Below are positions 48,100 to 57,782 of a stretch of DNA of 64,000 nt, piece after piece. The stretch spans positions 1 to 64,000 of the forward strand of contig JAUIAV010000017.1 in assembly GCA_030425195.1 (NCBI GenBank), given 5' to 3'. Position 1 is the stretch's first letter. Every line of letters begins with the position of its first letter. The stretch comes from Gammaproteobacteria bacterium (lineage in GTDB: Bacteria > Pseudomonadota > Gammaproteobacteria > Pseudomonadales > Azotimanducaceae). Below the pieces are notes generated by a model, which had not been told where the DNA came from, made no database searches, and saw only the letters and a list, made by a program, of their open reading frames with translations. The position numbers were made by a program, and so were the translations under genes.

Positions 48100-49107
48100 A
48101 TGAGTCACCTCTACGCATTTGCCATCGGCCACTCCCGGTTCGATTCACAGGGAAACATCCTGGACTGCTTCTTCCCGGCGCCGCTGAAGCACCCCGACCC
48201 GGAGCTCGCCGCCATGATCACCGGCCATTTCGACGCCGGCAGCCATCAGGTGGACGGCGGCTGGGTGTCCGCCTTTCTCGAATCCGCCGGGCAGTCGCAG
48301 GCGGTCGCGGCAGCGCTTGTGGAGCAGGACGGACCGCTGACCGTGGTCCGCCTCGATGAGGACGGTCCCATCGGCTCCGTACCGGAAGCCTATCTGAAGC
48401 TGCACCTGCTCTCCCATCGACTGGCACTGCCGAACAGCCAGAATCTGGACAACATCTTCGCCCACCTGCCGAACGTGGCCTGGACCAGCGATGGTCCGCT
48501 GGCCGCGGACGAGGTGAACGCCGCGCTGGTACGCGCCCGCGCCGCCGGTCGTACGCTTGAAGTATTCTCGGTGGACAAGTTTCCGAAGATGACCAACTAC
48601 GTGATCCCGAGCGGGGTGCGGATCGCGGACGCGAGCCGGGTCCGGCTGGGCGCGCACCTCGGAGAAGGCACCACGGTCATGCATGAAGGCCAGGTGAACT
48701 TCAATTCCGGCACCCTGGGCCAGGGGATGATTGAGGGCAGGATCAGTCAGGGTGTCACCATCGGCGCGCACAGCGATCTCGGTGGCTCATCGAGCACCAT
48801 GGGCACCCTGTCGGGTGGTGGTGAGATCGTGATCAGCATCGGCGAGCACTGCCTGATCGGCGCGAACGCGGGCACCGGCATCCCGCTCGGGGATCGATGC
48901 ACCATCGCGGCCGGCGTATACATCACCGCCGCCACTCCCGTGATCGTGCTGGACGAGAACGGCGAGATCGTGAAGCAGGTGAAGGCGAGAGAGCTCGCGG
49001 GCGCTTCGGACCTGCTGTTCCTGCAGAACGGCAGCAACGGCCGGATCGAGTGCCGCACCAACCGGAACGCCATCGCCCTGAACGAGCAGCTGCACGCGCA
49101 CAACTGA
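48100..49107 (+). CDS. dapD: tetrahydrodipicolinate N-succinyltransferase
   Basis: The 335-residue protein is the long DapD type. An N-terminal domain is followed by a left-handed beta-helix (VRIADASRVRLGAHLGEGTTV onward) and the GGSSSTMGTLSGGG segment. It adds succinyl-CoA to tetrahydrodipicolinate. I chose the ATG giving MSHLYAFAIG at 48100; the longer frame overlaps dapC. It works between the upstream dapC product and downstream DapE in meso-DAP/lysine synthesis. Confidence 0.95.
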   Translation: MSHLYAFAIGHSRFDSQGNILDCFFPAPLKHPDPELAAMITGHFDAGSHQVDGGWVSAFLESAGQSQAVAAALVEQDGPLTVVRLDEDGPIGSVPEAYLKLHLLSHRLALPNSQNLDNIFAHLPNVAWTSDGPLAADEVNAALVRARAAGRTLEVFSVDKFPKMTNYVIPSGVRIADASRVRLGAHLGEGTTVMHEGQVNFNSGTLGQGMIEGRISQGVTIGAHSDLGGSSSTMGTLSGGGEIVISIGEHCLIGANAGTGIPLGDRCTIAAGVYITAATPVIVLDENGEIVKQVKARELAGASDLLFLQNGSNGRIECRTNRNAIALNEQLHAHN

Positions 49108-49108
49108 C

Positions 49109-50254
49109 GTGACCGGTATGCACGAAATCGTCAGGCTCGCCTCGAGCCTGATCGAACGACCCAGCGTGACTCCGGACGATGCCGGCTGTCAGACGCTGAT
49201 CAGCGAGGAGCTCGTCCGCCAGGGTTTCACGCTCACGGATCTGCCCTCCGGTGATGTCAGCAATCTCTGGGCGGTGCACGGGGACGGCGAGCCCACACTG
49301 CTGCTTGCCGGCCATACGGACGTGGTTCCTGCCGGTCCGGTCGACGCCTGGCGCTTCGACCCCTTCACACCGACGCTGGCCGACGGCCACCTGTACGGGC
49401 GCGGGGCCGCAGATATGAAGGGTTCCCTTGCCGCCATGCTGCTCGCCACCCGGCGCTTCCTGACCGAACACCCGGACCACGCCGGTACCATTGCCTATCT
49501 GATCACCAGCGATGAAGAAGGTCCGGCGGTGGATGGGACCGTCCGGGTCGTCGAGTGGCTGTCCCGGCAGGAGATACGACCGCGGTATTGCGTGGTCGGT
49601 GAACCCTCGTCCACGGAATCGGTGGGCGACGTGATCCGCATCGGCCGCCGGGGATCGCTCAACGGCCGGTTGACCGTGCACGGGGTCCAGGGGCACGTGG
49701 CCTACCCGGATCAGGCATCAAACCCCATCCACAGCGTTCTCGGTGCGCTGCTCGCCCTCACGGAGACGGTCTGGGATGACGGCAACGACGCCTTCCCGCC
49801 AACGAGCTTCCAGATCTCCAACCTCAACAGCGGCACCGGTGCCAGCAACGTGATTCCCTCGGAGCTGACGGCGCTCTTCAATTTCCGCTACTGCACCGAG
49901 CAGACGGCGGAGGGTCTGATCGCCCGGGTGGAGCGCCTGCTGGCTCAGCACGGTTTCGATTTTTCCATCGACTGGGAACTGTCCGGCGCGCCTTTTCAGA
50001 CTGCGACGGCCACCCTCATCGATGCGGTCCGGGAGAGCGTTCTGGCCGTGCAGTCGTTCGAGCCCGCCACCTCCACCGGAGGCGGCACCTCCGATGGGCG
50101 CTTCATCGCCGCACTCGGGACGGAGATCGTCGAGCTCGGACCGGTCAACGCCACCATTCATTCGGTGGACGAACGCGTGCGCGTCGATGACCTGATCGCT
50201 CTGATCGACATCTATCACGGAATCCTCGAGCGGCTGCTCCCTGCCCATGCGTAG
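49109..50254 (+). CDS. dapE: succinyl-diaminopimelate desuccinylase
   Basis: The 381-residue M20-family zinc hydrolase has metal-site motifs GHTDVVPAG near residue 68, GRGAADMKGS near 96 and DEEGPAVDGT near 132. It removes succinate to give LL-DAP for lysine and cell-wall synthesis. It starts with GTG one base after the dapD stop; an in-frame ATG follows three codons later. It overlaps gspN by eight bases. Confidence 0.96.
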   Translation: MTGMHEIVRLASSLIERPSVTPDDAGCQTLISEELVRQGFTLTDLPSGDVSNLWAVHGDGEPTLLLAGHTDVVPAGPVDAWRFDPFTPTLADGHLYGRGAADMKGSLAAMLLATRRFLTEHPDHAGTIAYLITSDEEGPAVDGTVRVVEWLSRQEIRPRYCVVGEPSSTESVGDVIRIGRRGSLNGRLTVHGVQGHVAYPDQASNPIHSVLGALLALTETVWDDGNDAFPPTSFQISNLNSGTGASNVIPSELTALFNFRYCTEQTAEGLIARVERLLAQHGFDFSIDWELSGAPFQTATATLIDAVRESVLAVQSFEPATSTGGGTSDGRFIAALGTEIVELGPVNATIHSVDERVRVDDLIALIDIYHGILERLLPAHA

Positions 50255-50960
50255 TGCCCTCCTCATCGGCGGCCTGATCTTCGTGGGACTGATCGTCCTG
50301 CGCATACCGGCCTCCGTCGTACAGAACTTCATCCCGTCGGATGCGGACGTGGCCCTTCTCACACCCGAAGGTACCCTCTGGTCCGGCAGTGGTGACCTGC
50401 TGGTGACCGGTAACAGCACCGGCCGGCTGACCTGGACGATCCGGCCTGTCACATTTCTGCAGGGAAGGATTGGCTATGATCTCCAGCTGGCCGGGGCCGG
50501 GGCCGATCTAGACGCCCGCGTGACGATGGGTGTATCCAGCACGGATGTCGACGTCATCGGCAGCGTGAGCGGTCTCTTCGTGAATCGGTGGCTCGCCCCC
50601 TACCACATCGAACTCAGTGGCAACTTCGAGCTGGAAACGGTCAACGTGACGCTGGAAGGCCGGATCCCGGTGGCAGCGAACGGCCGACTTACCTGGACGG
50701 GCGGCCCGCTTCGCTATCGACTGTCAGGAAATGTGCATGATTCCGTGCTGCCACCCATGATGGCCGATCTGGGTCCGGGCCCGGTGGCCGTCGCCTATGC
50801 GGCGGGTGAATCTACACCCCTGCTCCACGCAGCGCTCAAATCCGATGGATTTGCCCGCTTCGGTGTGACCAAATACCTCACCCGGACGCTGGGACAGCCG
50901 TGGCCAGGGGGTGACCCGGATCACGCTGTGGTGCTGGAGGTCGAGGAGCAAGTTTTTTAA
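50247..50960 (+). CDS. gspN: type II secretion system protein GspN
   Basis: The 237-residue protein has one N-terminal membrane helix (residues 3-20, ALLIGGLIFVGLIVL). A beta-rich periplasmic domain with the pattern LTPEGTLWSGSGDLL and GRLTWTIRP is characteristic of GspN. GspN is an accessory inner-membrane part of some type II secretion systems. Its start lies inside the dapE end. A 122-base gap separates it from gspC, with a short stem (AGGACC/GGTCCT) but no clear terminator. Confidence 0.78.
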   Translation: MRSALLIGGLIFVGLIVLRIPASVVQNFIPSDADVALLTPEGTLWSGSGDLLVTGNSTGRLTWTIRPVTFLQGRIGYDLQLAGAGADLDARVTMGVSSTDVDVIGSVSGLFVNRWLAPYHIELSGNFELETVNVTLEGRIPVAANGRLTWTGGPLRYRLSGNVHDSVLPPMMADLGPGPVAVAYAAGESTPLLHAALKSDGFARFGVTKYLTRTLGQPWPGGDPDHAVVLEVEEQVF

Positions 50961-51082
50961 GATCGGGTTAGCTGTCCGGCGCTCCCGAGGCCTTTGATTT
51001 TCAGGCACTTAAACACAGGACCTCAGGCGGGACGGTCCTGGTGCGCGGCGGGTAGACAGAAAAGAGGATTGGGCGGTTTTTC

Positions 51083-51982
51083 GTGGGACTGAGTGAACTG
51101 GCTGGCAGAATGGTGGAACCGGCCCGATGGATCGTCATCGGCGGCATCGCCTTTACGCTGGCAAACACCGTGCTGTTTTTCATCGCACCGCCGACTCCGA
51201 GTACCGGCGATGCCGACGCACGCCAGCCCGCCCGCACCCCGGACACCCGCCCCGCGGTGAGCATCCAGGCGATTCTCAGCCGCAATCTGTTCGGAGAAGC
51301 GGGCGCCAGCGCCGTGGTGGATACCGGACTGCCCGCGGTCGAAACCCGGCTTCCGCTGAAGCTGCTGGGCGTGTTCGTCGCAGACGTGCCGGAAGAATCC
51401 GCCGCCATCATCGAGCAGGATGGGAGAAGCGGCGGCGAGGTCTACATGGTGGGTCAGACGGTGCCCGGGAATGCGGAGCTCATCGAAGTGCATGCGGATC
51501 ATGTGGTGCTCCGACGGGCCGGCAGCCGGGAGACACTGAACTTTCCTCAGGTCGCAACGAGCACGGTGATCACGGAAGCACAGGTGTACGAGCCGGAGCC
51601 GTCGATGGATTCCGCCAGCTACACGGAAGAGACCTACGATGACGCCGGCATGGAGCCGGAGACGCCGAGGGATTTCGTCGCCAGTTATCGGGACCGGATC
51701 GACGCGGACCCGGAGGGTACGCTCAGAGAGATCGGCATCACGCCGGTGAGCGAAGGTGATGCGCAGGGCTACCGGCTCGACAGCGCCGCCGCCAGCTCAC
51801 CCTATCTCAGCCAGACGGGACTGCAGCCCGGGGACGTAGTACTGTCCGTGAACGGCCAGCCGGTTGGAGACATCCAACAGGACCGGCATCAGATTGACAA
51901 CATCCTGGCCGAAGGCTCAGCCCGGATCGAAGTACAGCGGGGAACGCGGCGGTTTTTCGTCACCGCCTCATTGAAACAATGA
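51083..51982 (+). CDS. gspC: type II secretion system protein GspC
   Basis: The 299-residue protein has a single N-terminal helix (about 17-36). A homology region with SIQAILSRNLFGEA and LLGVFV is followed by a C-terminal PDZ domain (PYLSQTGLQPGDVVLSVNGQPVGD near 248-272). GspC links the inner-membrane platform to the secretin GspD. The start is GTG without a strong Shine-Dalgarno. It overlaps gspD as ATGA. Confidence 0.88.
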   Translation: MGLSELAGRMVEPARWIVIGGIAFTLANTVLFFIAPPTPSTGDADARQPARTPDTRPAVSIQAILSRNLFGEAGASAVVDTGLPAVETRLPLKLLGVFVADVPEESAAIIEQDGRSGGEVYMVGQTVPGNAELIEVHADHVVLRRAGSRETLNFPQVATSTVITEAQVYEPEPSMDSASYTEETYDDAGMEPETPRDFVASYRDRIDADPEGTLREIGITPVSEGDAQGYRLDSAAASSPYLSQTGLQPGDVVLSVNGQPVGDIQQDRHQIDNILAEGSARIEVQRGTRRFFVTASLKQ

Positions 51983-53916
51983 ATAGAACTCAGAAAATAC
52001 GGCGTCTGATCGCGCTACCGGTTGCCATCACCCTGCTGCTGGCAGCCACCGGACTCGGTGCCGCCACCCCCAACGGCAGCAACGGAGAGCAGACCTGGAA
52101 GATCAACATCAAGAATGCGGATCTGAAGGAGTTCGTCGCCCAGGTGGCCGCCATCACCGGAAAGACTTTCGTGGTGGACCCCCGGGTGAAAGGCAACGTC
52201 ACCGTCATCTCCAGTACCTCCATGAACCAGGATGCGGTCTATGCGCTGTTCCTGTCCGTGCTCCGCGTTCACAACTTCATCGCCATGCCGTCCGGCGACG
52301 TGATCCGGATCACCCCCAACGCCCAGGGCAAACAGACGCCCGGGCCCGATGGCGCACTCGGGGAGATGGCGCCCGAAGAACTGGTCACCCGCGTGATCGC
52401 CGCCCAGAACGTGGACTCGGCGGAACTGGTGAAGATCCTCCGGCCTCTGATGGCCCAGTACGGGCACCTGGCTGCGGTGGCCGAGCCGAACATCGTCATC
52501 ATCAGCGACCACGCCAACAACATCCGCCGCCTGATGGCCATCATCGAAGAGATCGATGTGGCGGACGAGGACGAGATCGTGCTCGTAGCGCTCGATCACA
52601 CCTGGGTGGGCACCGTGGTGGCCATGCTCGAACGGGTGGCACCCGACCAGATCGGCCAGGGCGCGGTGGGTCCGCAGCGGATCAATCTGGTCGCCAACGA
52701 GCGGAACAACTCGCTGGTCGTGCGCGGTAAATCACGGCCCGTCGCCGAGATTCTCAAGATCATCGCCAAGCTGGATCAGCCCGCCACCAATACCGGATCG
52801 ACCCGGGTGTTTTATCTCAGCTATGGCGACGCGCCCACCATCGCCGAGGTGCTGAACGGCATTCTGTCCGGACAGGCCGAGGAGGAAGGCGCAGAGGACA
52901 CGCAGATCCAGGCCGACGAATCTCTGAACGCCATCGTCGTGCGCGCCGACCGGAACCGCATTACCGAGATCGAAGACATCATCGAGCGTCTGGACGTGCG
53001 CCGCGCTCAGGTCCTCATCGAAGCCGCGGTCGTGGAAGTGTCGATGACGGACACACGGGATCTGGGGGTGGACTTCGCCGCCATCGATCAGAGCTCAGGC
53101 ACCGATTCCAGCGTCCCCCTGGTCACCAGCCCGCTCACGGGCGCCATCCAGAGCCTCATCGCCGGTGCGCAGACCGAGGACGGTGTCGACCTGCTCCAGG
53201 GTCTGGTGGGACTCGAAGATCCCACGCTGGGTGTGGCTCAGGTGGACCTCAACGGCGTGTCTTTCGCCGCCACCATTCAGGCGCTGCAGACCAACTCCAA
53301 TGCCAACCTCCTCTCCACGCCGAGCATCATCACTCTGGACAACGAGGAAGCGAAGATCGTGGTGGGTAACGAAGTGCCGTTCAGAACCGGTTCCTTCAGC
53401 ACCACGGGCGACGGCTCGCAGAATCCGTTCACCACCATTCAACGGGAGGATGTGGGCCTCCAGCTCACCGTGACGCCGCACGTGCATGACGGCGAGACAG
53501 TCCGTCTGGAGGTGTCCCAGGAGATCACCAACATCGTTCCCGAGGCGCCCATCGGCAATGCCGGATTCTCCGACGTGGTGACGTCCAAACGCACCATCGA
53601 GACCGCCGTGCTGGCCGATGACCGGCAGACCATCATTCTCGGCGGCCTCATTCAGGACGACATCACCATCAACGATGCCCGGGTCCCGTTCCTCGGCAGT
53701 ATCCCGGCGCTCGGCTGGCTGTTCCGCAGCGAATCCAAGTCCAATACCAAGAGAAATCTGCTCATTTTCCTCAGACCCACCGTGATCCGGGATGCTGCGG
53801 GTGCCGATCTGGCGACTCAGCGCAAGTACGACGAGATCTGGGAAGTGGACATCATCATCCCGGGTGCCGGGGAATCGCCGGGTAAGCCCGCCGACCTCTT
53901 CGACGGACGCAACTGA
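51979..53916 (+). CDS. gspD: type II secretion system secretin GspD
   Basis: The 645-residue outer-membrane secretin has a signal peptide (about 1-29). N0 to N3 domains follow (VDPRVKGNVTVIS, then repeated VIAAQN, LVALDHTW and FYLSYGD segments). The C-terminal secretin domain includes VGNEVPFRTGSF and the LLIFLRPTVIRD end. It forms the outer-membrane channel for folded exoproteins. The gspE-M genes are not downstream, so the system is split between loci. Confidence 0.95.
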   Translation: MNRTQKIRRLIALPVAITLLLAATGLGAATPNGSNGEQTWKINIKNADLKEFVAQVAAITGKTFVVDPRVKGNVTVISSTSMNQDAVYALFLSVLRVHNFIAMPSGDVIRITPNAQGKQTPGPDGALGEMAPEELVTRVIAAQNVDSAELVKILRPLMAQYGHLAAVAEPNIVIISDHANNIRRLMAIIEEIDVADEDEIVLVALDHTWVGTVVAMLERVAPDQIGQGAVGPQRINLVANERNNSLVVRGKSRPVAEILKIIAKLDQPATNTGSTRVFYLSYGDAPTIAEVLNGILSGQAEEEGAEDTQIQADESLNAIVVRADRNRITEIEDIIERLDVRRAQVLIEAAVVEVSMTDTRDLGVDFAAIDQSSGTDSSVPLVTSPLTGAIQSLIAGAQTEDGVDLLQGLVGLEDPTLGVAQVDLNGVSFAATIQALQTNSNANLLSTPSIITLDNEEAKIVVGNEVPFRTGSFSTTGDGSQNPFTTIQREDVGLQLTVTPHVHDGETVRLEVSQEITNIVPEAPIGNAGFSDVVTSKRTIETAVLADDRQTIILGGLIQDDITINDARVPFLGSIPALGWLFRSESKSNTKRNLLIFLRPTVIRDAAGADLATQRKYDEIWEVDIIIPGAGESPGKPADLFDGRN

Positions 53917-53935
53917 TCCTGCATCCCGGCATACC

Positions 53936-56317
53936 ATGCGCGGGCTGAAAGCTCTCGGCTATCGGATCAGCCGTAAGATCATCGGCTGGCTGGTGCGGCC
54001 ACAGCTCGCCGGTGCCGAAGCGGAGCTCACGCTCAACGGCGAGGCAGGCGTCGACACCGGCAACTTCATCTACGTCATGGACTCCCGGTCCCTGTCCGAT
54101 CTGATCGTGGTGGACCTCGTCTGCGAGCGCCTGGAGATGCCGGGTCCGCTGACGCCGATCGAGTACTCGAGACACCGGGAGGACCGCCGTTTCTTCTTTC
54201 TCAACCGGCCCGTCGGCTGGTTCCGTCGCCAGACCATGCAGACCCCCTCCGAGCGCATGGTGCGGATCCTCGGCAATGCGGACGAGCAGTGCGAGGTCTC
54301 GCTGCTCCCCGTGGCCGTGTTCTGGGGCCGCGCGCCCCAGAAGGAAGGATCCATCTGGCGGGCGATGATGTCGGAGAACTGGGCCGTGACCTCCAGGCTC
54401 AAGCGCCTGGCAAATCTCGTGTTCAGCCGAAAGTTCATCGTCGTTTCCTACGGCACACCCATTCCGCTGAAGGAACTGGCCGGCACCGAAGACAACCGTG
54501 TGGTGAGGCGGGCGGCCCGGCTGCTCCGGGTACGGCTCAGGAACCAGCGGGTAGCCACCCTGGGCCCGGACTTTTCCCACCAGCGAACGCTTGCCGAGCA
54601 GATTCTCAGCAGCCGCTCCGTTCGCGCAGCCATTGCGGCCTCGGAGCTGAAACCGGCCCAGGCCCAGCGGCGGGCAAGGAAAGCCGTTCAGAGCATCGCC
54701 TCGAACATGTCGTTCCCGACCATCCGCGTCCTCTCGCGCCTGCTCACCTGGTTCTGGCAGGAGATCTACGACGGCGTCGAAGTTCACGGTATCCCACGTC
54801 TGCAGAGGGTGGCGGAGAGCCATACGGTCGTCTACGTCCCTTCCCACCGGAGCCACATCGACTACCTGCTGCTGTCCTATCTGCTGTTCTACCGGGGCCT
54901 GATGATTCCTCACATTGCCGCCGGAGATAACCTGGACATGCCGGTGGTCGGCAGCATTCTACGCCGCGGCGGCGCTTTCTTCATGCGCAGGCAGTTCCGG
55001 GACGACCCCATCTACGCGGCCGTCTTCTCCGAATACCTCTACCAGGTATACCGGCGCGGTCACTGTGTGGAGTTCTTCCCCGAAGGTGGCCGGTCGCGCA
55101 CCGGCCGGCTCCTCCCGGCCAGAGTCGGTCTCATCAAGATGACCCTGGACTGCCACGAACGGGGCGTTCCCCGGCCGCTGGCCCTGGTACCCGTCTATTT
55201 CGGCTACGAGAAGCTGATCGAAGCCGGGAGCTATCTGGACGAGCTCCGGGGCAGCGAAAAACAGAGGGAGAGCATCACCGACATCTTCAAGAGCCTCCGC
55301 CTCATCCGTGATGATTTCGGCAAGGTGGACGTGAACTTCGGTGAACCCGTGATCGTGAACGAATGGCTCACGGGCAGCGAGGAGAATCCGCCTTTCGAGC
55401 TGGGACAGGAGGTGATGCTGCGCATCAACGAGGCAGCCTCGATCAATCCGGTCAACCTGGTCGCTCTGGTCACGCTGTCTACGCCGAGGTTCGCTGCGGA
55501 CGAGGCGCGCCTGATCGAGCAGATCGACTGTTATCTGGCCCTGCTGCGCGCCGACGAGCCTTCGAACGACTTCACCGTCACCACCCTGGACGGCGCGTCC
55601 GTGGTCAACTACGTGGAGCAGCTGGGGATGATCAGTCGTGAGAAACACGACTTCGGCGACATTCTCTGCCATGACCCCGTCAACGCCGTGCTCATGACCT
55701 GGTACCGGAACAACGTGGTTCACACACTGGCGCTGCCGTCACTCATCGCCTGTCTGATTCACCCGCGACGCAGACCGTTGAACAGGCTGGCTTTGAACAC
55801 CATGGTGGACACGGTCTTCCCGTACATCGCCGAGGAGCTCTACATCAGGGTGGACGACGGCGCCACGGACAGATGGCTCACGCACATGGTGGCACTGGGC
55901 CTTCTCGAGCTGCATCCGACAGGCGGCTACCTGGCCCCCCCGGCCGGGGATCCGAATCAGCACCGCCTGCAGCTGCTCTCATCCATCATTCAGCCGACCC
56001 TGGAGCGGCTGTACATCGTCATCGCCCTGCTCGCACGCAGCACACAGGATTCCGGCAATCTGCGCACGCGGCAATCCCTGCAGGACGACAGTCGCCAGAT
56101 CGCGCAGAAGATGAGCCGGATCTACGGGCTGAATGCGCCTGAGTTCTTCGATGCACGGCTGTTCAATCTGTTCGTGGACAAGCTCATCGCCGATGGTGTG
56201 ATCGGCGAGCAGGAAGACGGCACGCTCACACACACCGGGATCGTGGAAGACGTGCTGAAGGCATCCCGGGCAGTGATCAACCCGGAGTTCCGCTACGCGA
56301 TCCTCCGGGAAGGCTGA
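53936..56317 (+). CDS. plsB: glycerol-3-phosphate 1-O-acyltransferase
   Basis: The 793-residue PlsB has the acyltransferase motif I HRSHIDY (H-x4-D, near 304), the GGAFFMRR segment near 348 and FPEGGRSRTGR near 377. It acylates glycerol-3-phosphate in phospholipid synthesis, upstream of CdsA. I chose the ATG giving MRGLKALGYRISRKI at 53936; an in-frame ATG within gspD is rejected. It follows gspD by 19 bases. Convergent rsmJ ends 15 bases after its stop. Confidence 0.95.
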   Translation: MRGLKALGYRISRKIIGWLVRPQLAGAEAELTLNGEAGVDTGNFIYVMDSRSLSDLIVVDLVCERLEMPGPLTPIEYSRHREDRRFFFLNRPVGWFRRQTMQTPSERMVRILGNADEQCEVSLLPVAVFWGRAPQKEGSIWRAMMSENWAVTSRLKRLANLVFSRKFIVVSYGTPIPLKELAGTEDNRVVRRAARLLRVRLRNQRVATLGPDFSHQRTLAEQILSSRSVRAAIAASELKPAQAQRRARKAVQSIASNMSFPTIRVLSRLLTWFWQEIYDGVEVHGIPRLQRVAESHTVVYVPSHRSHIDYLLLSYLLFYRGLMIPHIAAGDNLDMPVVGSILRRGGAFFMRRQFRDDPIYAAVFSEYLYQVYRRGHCVEFFPEGGRSRTGRLLPARVGLIKMTLDCHERGVPRPLALVPVYFGYEKLIEAGSYLDELRGSEKQRESITDIFKSLRLIRDDFGKVDVNFGEPVIVNEWLTGSEENPPFELGQEVMLRINEAASINPVNLVALVTLSTPRFAADEARLIEQIDCYLALLRADEPSNDFTVTTLDGASVVNYVEQLGMISREKHDFGDILCHDPVNAVLMTWYRNNVVHTLALPSLIACLIHPRRRPLNRLALNTMVDTVFPYIAEELYIRVDDGATDRWLTHMVALGLLELHPTGGYLAPPAGDPNQHRLQLLSSIIQPTLERLYIVIALLARSTQDSGNLRTRQSLQDDSRQIAQKMSRIYGLNAPEFFDARLFNLFVDKLIADGVIGEQEDGTLTHTGIVEDVLKASRAVINPEFRYAILREG

Positions 56318-56332
56318 CCGGGTCTGTCCGAA

Positions 56333-57022
56333 TCAACCGGCTGCCAGGCCGCGGTAAACGTCGTAGCGTATGGAACGACCCCGCAGGGTCCAGTCCGGAC
56401 GCAACTCCGCCGGATCCTTGAGACGCCGCTTCAGAACCACTCTGGACCGGGCCCGGGTCTGCGCGGCCGGAATGACGTTCATGTCGAAGGTCCCGGAATC
56501 CGCCAGCAGTTCGCTCAGGTACTGCATGCGCTTCCCGGGTAGTGCGGACTTCGCTCGAAGCGGAAACATCGGGTCGAAATAGACGACGTCGTATACGGCA
56601 GATCCCTGCAGGTGGGTTTCGAAATCACCGAGGGTGAGCGGAATGTCCGTGGCATCCAGGCGCCTGAGCAGGTCCCGAAGCAGCGCCCAGAGAAGCGGCT
56701 CCCGTTCCACCAGCGCCACGCGGGCTCCCCGGCGCGCGAGCGCCAGTCCATCCACGCCGAGACCTGCAGTGGCATCCAGCACATGCAGTCCGCCACCGGT
56801 CGTCAGGCCACAGGCACGGCCGAGAAGAAAGGGCCCCTTGAGACGCCGCTGGATTTCCCGTTCTTCCACCCGGATGCCGGCCCCGTCTCCCTGACGGCGG
56901 AGACAGAGCGCCCCTTTCTCAAACGCGAGGAAGAACGCCGTGCCGGCGGATGCCACCGGCTCACAGCATGGAAAAAGCGCTCGAAGAATCGGTTCGTCTT
57001 CACTGCCGCAGACGATCTCCAT
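56333..57022 (-). CDS. rsmJ: 16S rRNA (guanine1516-N2)-methyltransferase
   Basis: The 229-residue protein is a SAM methyltransferase with VLDATAGLGVDGLALA near 80-95 and the FDPMFPLRAKSALPGKRMQYL segment with an N/DPPY-like FDPMFP motif. This is the RsmJ (YhiQ) family, which methylates G1516 of 16S rRNA. Its start shares the tsaB stop bases, so they are probably coupled. Confidence 0.92.
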   Translation of the reverse strand: MEIVCGSEDEPILRALFPCCEPVASAGTAFFLAFEKGALCLRRQGDGAGIRVEEREIQRRLKGPFLLGRACGLTTGGGLHVLDATAGLGVDGLALARRGARVALVEREPLLWALLRDLLRRLDATDIPLTLGDFETHLQGSAVYDVVYFDPMFPLRAKSALPGKRMQYLSELLADSGTFDMNVIPAAQTRARSRVVLKRRLKDPAELRPDWTLRGRSIRYDVYRGLAAG

Positions 57023-57696
57023 CAGGTGGACTTCCGCCAGGGTGAATCACCGGTAAAGTATTCCGGCAGCCCGTCGGCAGGATCCACGACCTGACCCCTG
57101 GCGAGCATTCTGTCGGCCACGTCGAGCACCGCATGCGCATCCACTTCCACAGCCAGTGCCGCCGGTCCCGTCCACCATTCGGGTGTCTCTCCCACCAGCG
57201 TGAACGTCCGATACCGGCGATCGAAATCCGTATCCGGTGCGGCATCGATAAGCCGGTCGCCGCTGGACGGAATCGGCACAGTCTCATCGTTCTCATAGGC
57301 CGCCAGATAGTAGAGGTCCCTCCGGGAACGGATGGCGGTGATCAGGCCCGGCGCCTCGGGCTGTTTTTTCAGCGCCTCCACTGCCATGGCTTCCGATGAG
57401 GAAACCCGGATCATGGTGGCGTCCGCTGCCAGAGCGATGGCCTGGGCGGCGGCCGCGGCGATGCGCACACCCGTGAAAGATCCAGGCCCCCGGCCGAAGG
57501 CCACTGCCTGCAGATGTTTCAGCAGGGTTTCCTGGGTGAAACCGGCGGCCTCACGCAGCTCGGAGAGCATGCCGAGCAGCCGTTCGTTGTGCTTTTTGCG
57601 GACATGCTCGGAGAGAACGATGCGGGTACCATCCGTGAGGAGGCCGACCGAGCAGATCTCCTGGGAGGTCTCGATAGCCAGCAGATTAGTCGTCAT
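57022..57696 (-). CDS. tsaB: tRNA threonylcarbamoyladenosine biosynthesis protein TsaB
   Basis: The 224-residue ASKHA-fold protein begins LLAIETSQEICSVGLL. It has the HNERLLGML segment near 36-44 and the GRGPGSFTGVRIA motif near 68-80. With TsaD and TsaE it makes t6A37 in ANN-decoding tRNAs. It is divergent from moeA with only six bases between this ATG and the nearest moeA-direction ATG, so promoters would lie inside genes. Confidence 0.93.
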   Translation of the reverse strand: MTTNLLAIETSQEICSVGLLTDGTRIVLSEHVRKKHNERLLGMLSELREAAGFTQETLLKHLQAVAFGRGPGSFTGVRIAAAAAQAIALAADATMIRVSSSEAMAVEALKKQPEAPGLITAIRSRRDLYYLAAYENDETVPIPSSGDRLIDAAPDTDFDRRYRTFTLVGETPEWWTGPAALAVEVDAHAVLDVADRMLARGQVVDPADGLPEYFTGDSPWRKST

Positions 57697-57702
57697 CGAG
57701 GT

Positions 57703-57782
57703 ATGTTATCCAAGCCTTTGATCTCCAGGAAGCACTCAGCCGGATTCTCAGCAGCGTCCTGCCGCTGAGCACTGTCGAGTCC
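57703..57782 (+). other. out-of-frame 5' end of moeA
   Basis: In the moeA frame, the bases from 57717 encode FDLQEALSRILSSVLPLSTV, a conserved MoeA N-terminus, but this stretch has no ATG, GTG or TTG start. The ATG at 57703 is one base out of frame. One extra T in the TTT run at 57717-57719 would join it, giving MLSKPFDLQEAL. This suggests a sequencing/assembly deletion, a real frameshift, or a non-standard start. Confidence 0.72.
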
